From the NCBI GenBank assembly GCA_017464345.1, contig JAFUAH010000029.1, positions 1-33,151 on the forward strand: a DNA stretch of 33,151 bases, read 5' to 3'. The position numbers and the translations under genes were made by a program. The notes under the pieces are model-generated. The model was not told the origin of the DNA and did no database searches. It worked only from the letters and a program-made list of their open reading frames with translations. Within the stretch, counting starts at the first letter, position 1, and each line of letters begins with the position of its first letter. Below are positions 32,127 through 33,151 of the stretch, piece after piece. The stretch is from Bacteroidaceae bacterium (lineage in GTDB: Bacteria > Bacteroidota > Bacteroidia > Bacteroidales > Bacteroidaceae).

Positions 32127-32817
32127 TTATGTCATCATAGTGGCCGGAGGCCGAGGCCTCAGAATGGGCGGGGACATCCCTAAACAGTTCCTGCCCGTGG
32201 GTGGATTGCCCATACTGATGCGCACGATTCAGACGTTCCATGATGCCCTTTTCTCCTCCCCCCTTGGGGGTGAAGAGGGGGGCTTAATCCTCGTCCTTCC
32301 GCACGACCAACAGGCATACTGGCGGCAGTTGTGCGACGAATATCATTTTGCAATTCCTCATGAACTGACCGACGGCGGCGAGACGCGCTTTCACAGCGTC
32401 AAGAACGGCCTGGACTTGATTCCCGATGATGCCGACGGTGTAGTTGGTGTGCACGACGGTGTGCGTCCCTTCGTCTCGGCGGAGGTCATCCGTCGTTGCT
32501 ACGATGCCGTACGGGAGCATGGAGCCGTGGTGCCCGTCGTTCCCGTTGTGGAAACCGTTCGGCAGTTGCTTCCCGAGGGTGATAGCCTGACGGTGGACAG
32601 GGAAAGATACCGCCTTGTGCAGACACCCCAGACGTTCCGCATTGCCTTGCTTAAGGAGGCATGCCGCCACCCCTACCAGCCCTCGTTCACCGACGATGCC
32701 TCGGTCGTGGAGGCACTGGGGCACCGCATCATCCTTGTCGAGGGTAACCGCGAAAACATCAAGATAACCACTCCTTCCGACATCCTTTATGCAGAATATT
32801 TGTGCCAAACATTTTAA
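32119..32817 (+). CDS. ispD: 2-C-methyl-D-erythritol 4-phosphate cytidylyltransferase
   Basis: The 232-residue enzyme is the MEP isoprenoid pathway step forming CDP-methylerythritol from MEP and CTP. Its CTP-binding motif is [20 protein letters not shown]. Further landmarks are [34 protein letters not shown] and the C-terminal [16 protein letters not shown]. Between HDAL and ILVLP it has [11 protein letters not shown], encoded by ctccccccttgggggtgaag-type repeat DNA (32248-32284), absent from the usual protein. Start ATG 32119 lies within the end of the DJ-1 gene. Confidence 0.95.
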   Translation: MPNYVIIVAGGRGLRMGGDIPKQFLPVGGLPILMRTIQTFHDALFSSPLGGEEGGLILVLPHDQQAYWRQLCDEYHFAIPHELTDGGETRFHSVKNGLDLIPDDADGVVGVHDGVRPFVSAEVIRRCYDAVREHGAVVPVVPVVETVRQLLPEGDSLTVDRERYRLVQTPQTFRIALLKEACRHPYQPSFTDDASVVEALGHRIILVEGNRENIKITTPSDILYAEYLCQTF

Positions 32818-32890
32818 TACTTCCTTTTATTTAATATTGCATACGGATAAATAGGCGTTGCAGCTGATGCTTGTTTCGCTCTTCGTACGA

Positions 32891-32992
32891 GTCCTGCTTG
32901 TGGGTCCATTGTCCGTCAAGCGAAACTTGTATAGCTTTGAGCCTTGACTCGGATAGGTTTTGCTTGACGGACAATGGACCCACAAGCAGGAC
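32891..32992. repeat. 36-bp inverted repeat with 30-nt loop
   Basis: The left arm 32891-32926 and right arm 32957-32992 are complementary at 35 of 36 positions. The arms contain gtcctgcttgtgggtccatt and its complement. A T-run (33004-33011) follows. It lies between ispD and a transposase end. It may be a strong terminator, a MITE-like element or part of an IS end. The rest of 32818-33025 holds no gene. Confidence 0.85.
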
Positions 32993-33025
32993 TTACTATA
33001 ATTCTTTTTTTACCCGTTGGCGGAA

Positions 33026-33151
33026 TTAAATCAGTGCATACTTAATTCTTCCAATCGGTTTGTTGTTAATGTAGTTGATGTATTGTAATGCGGTCAGCGC
33101 ACTGACTTTGCCAATGATTCTGGCAAACAAGCCGCAGTTTTTCTTGGCGTA
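33026..33151 (-). mobile_element. 3' end of an IS transposase gene (IS982-like), cut by the window edge
   Basis: Reading leftward from the window edge, 41 codons end at a TAA (33028-33026): NCGLFARIIGKVSALTALQY, then INYINNKPIGRIKYALI. This matches, from memory, the C-terminus of IS982-family transposases common in Bacteroidales. The catalytic residues and the other IS end lie beyond the window, so family and intactness are uncertain. Confidence 0.65.

Overview
The window is chromosomal DNA from a member of the Bacteroidales (Bacteroidota), most plausibly a Prevotellaceae or Bacteroidaceae gut or rumen species. Four things support this: promoters of the Bacteroidota TTTG-N19/20-TAnnTTTG type in front of many genes, a sodium-dependent methylmalonyl-CoA decarboxylase operon typical of propionate formers, fimbrillin-like and FAS1 lipoproteins, and dense families of small intergenic repeats. 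The species cannot be fixed from the sequence alone.

The left third (about 0.8-6.4 kb) is a complete diversity-generating retroelement (DGR). A GC-rich operon encodes a small Gly/Ser-repeat protein and a surface lipoprotein whose last 46 codons are the variable region (VR, 2925-3061). A 137-bp template repeat (TR, 3712-3848) lies 650 bp downstream. VR and TR differ at 22 positions, and all 22 are adenines in TR, the signature of adenine-specific mutagenic retrohoming. Three overlapping genes follow: a small MutS-like accessory protein, Avd, and the DGR reverse transcriptase with YVDD and GLPIGNLTSQ motifs. Upstream lie about 800 bp of inverted and tandem repeats and a 14-C homopolymer inside a possible leader ORF, which is a candidate phase-variation switch. 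Downstream is a six-copy, ~85-bp hairpin array.

The middle (7-18.4 kb) is mostly housekeeping. It holds the mmdA-D-C-B operon (decarboxylation of methylmalonyl-CoA coupled to Na+ export), a FAS1 lipoprotein with a secreted histidine phosphatase, exonuclease VII (xseA-xseB), branched-chain aminotransferase (ilvE), and convergent Mrp/ApbC ATPase. Next come a three-gene AT-rich DUF3791-DUF3990-DUF3791 cassette that looks like a toxin-antitoxin unit, an ECF sigma factor operon with two matching candidate self-promoters, trmB, and a kduI-EamA pair in which KduI carries an unexpected signal peptide.

The right third (23.7-33.1 kb) has an AT-rich segment with a fimbrillin-like lipoprotein and a GxxExxY protein, bounded by exact 46-bp inverted repeats. 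It continues with an orphan PTS galactitol-type IIC, a membrane-anchored coiled-coil protein, an ABC exporter, NAD kinase, divergent pdxJ, a DJ-1 family protein and ispD. It ends in a long hairpin and the 3' end of an IS transposase that runs off the window. Several conserved genes (trmB, the EamA transporter, the ABC exporter, ispD) carry in-frame insertions made of the same kinds of short repeats that fill the intergenic spaces.
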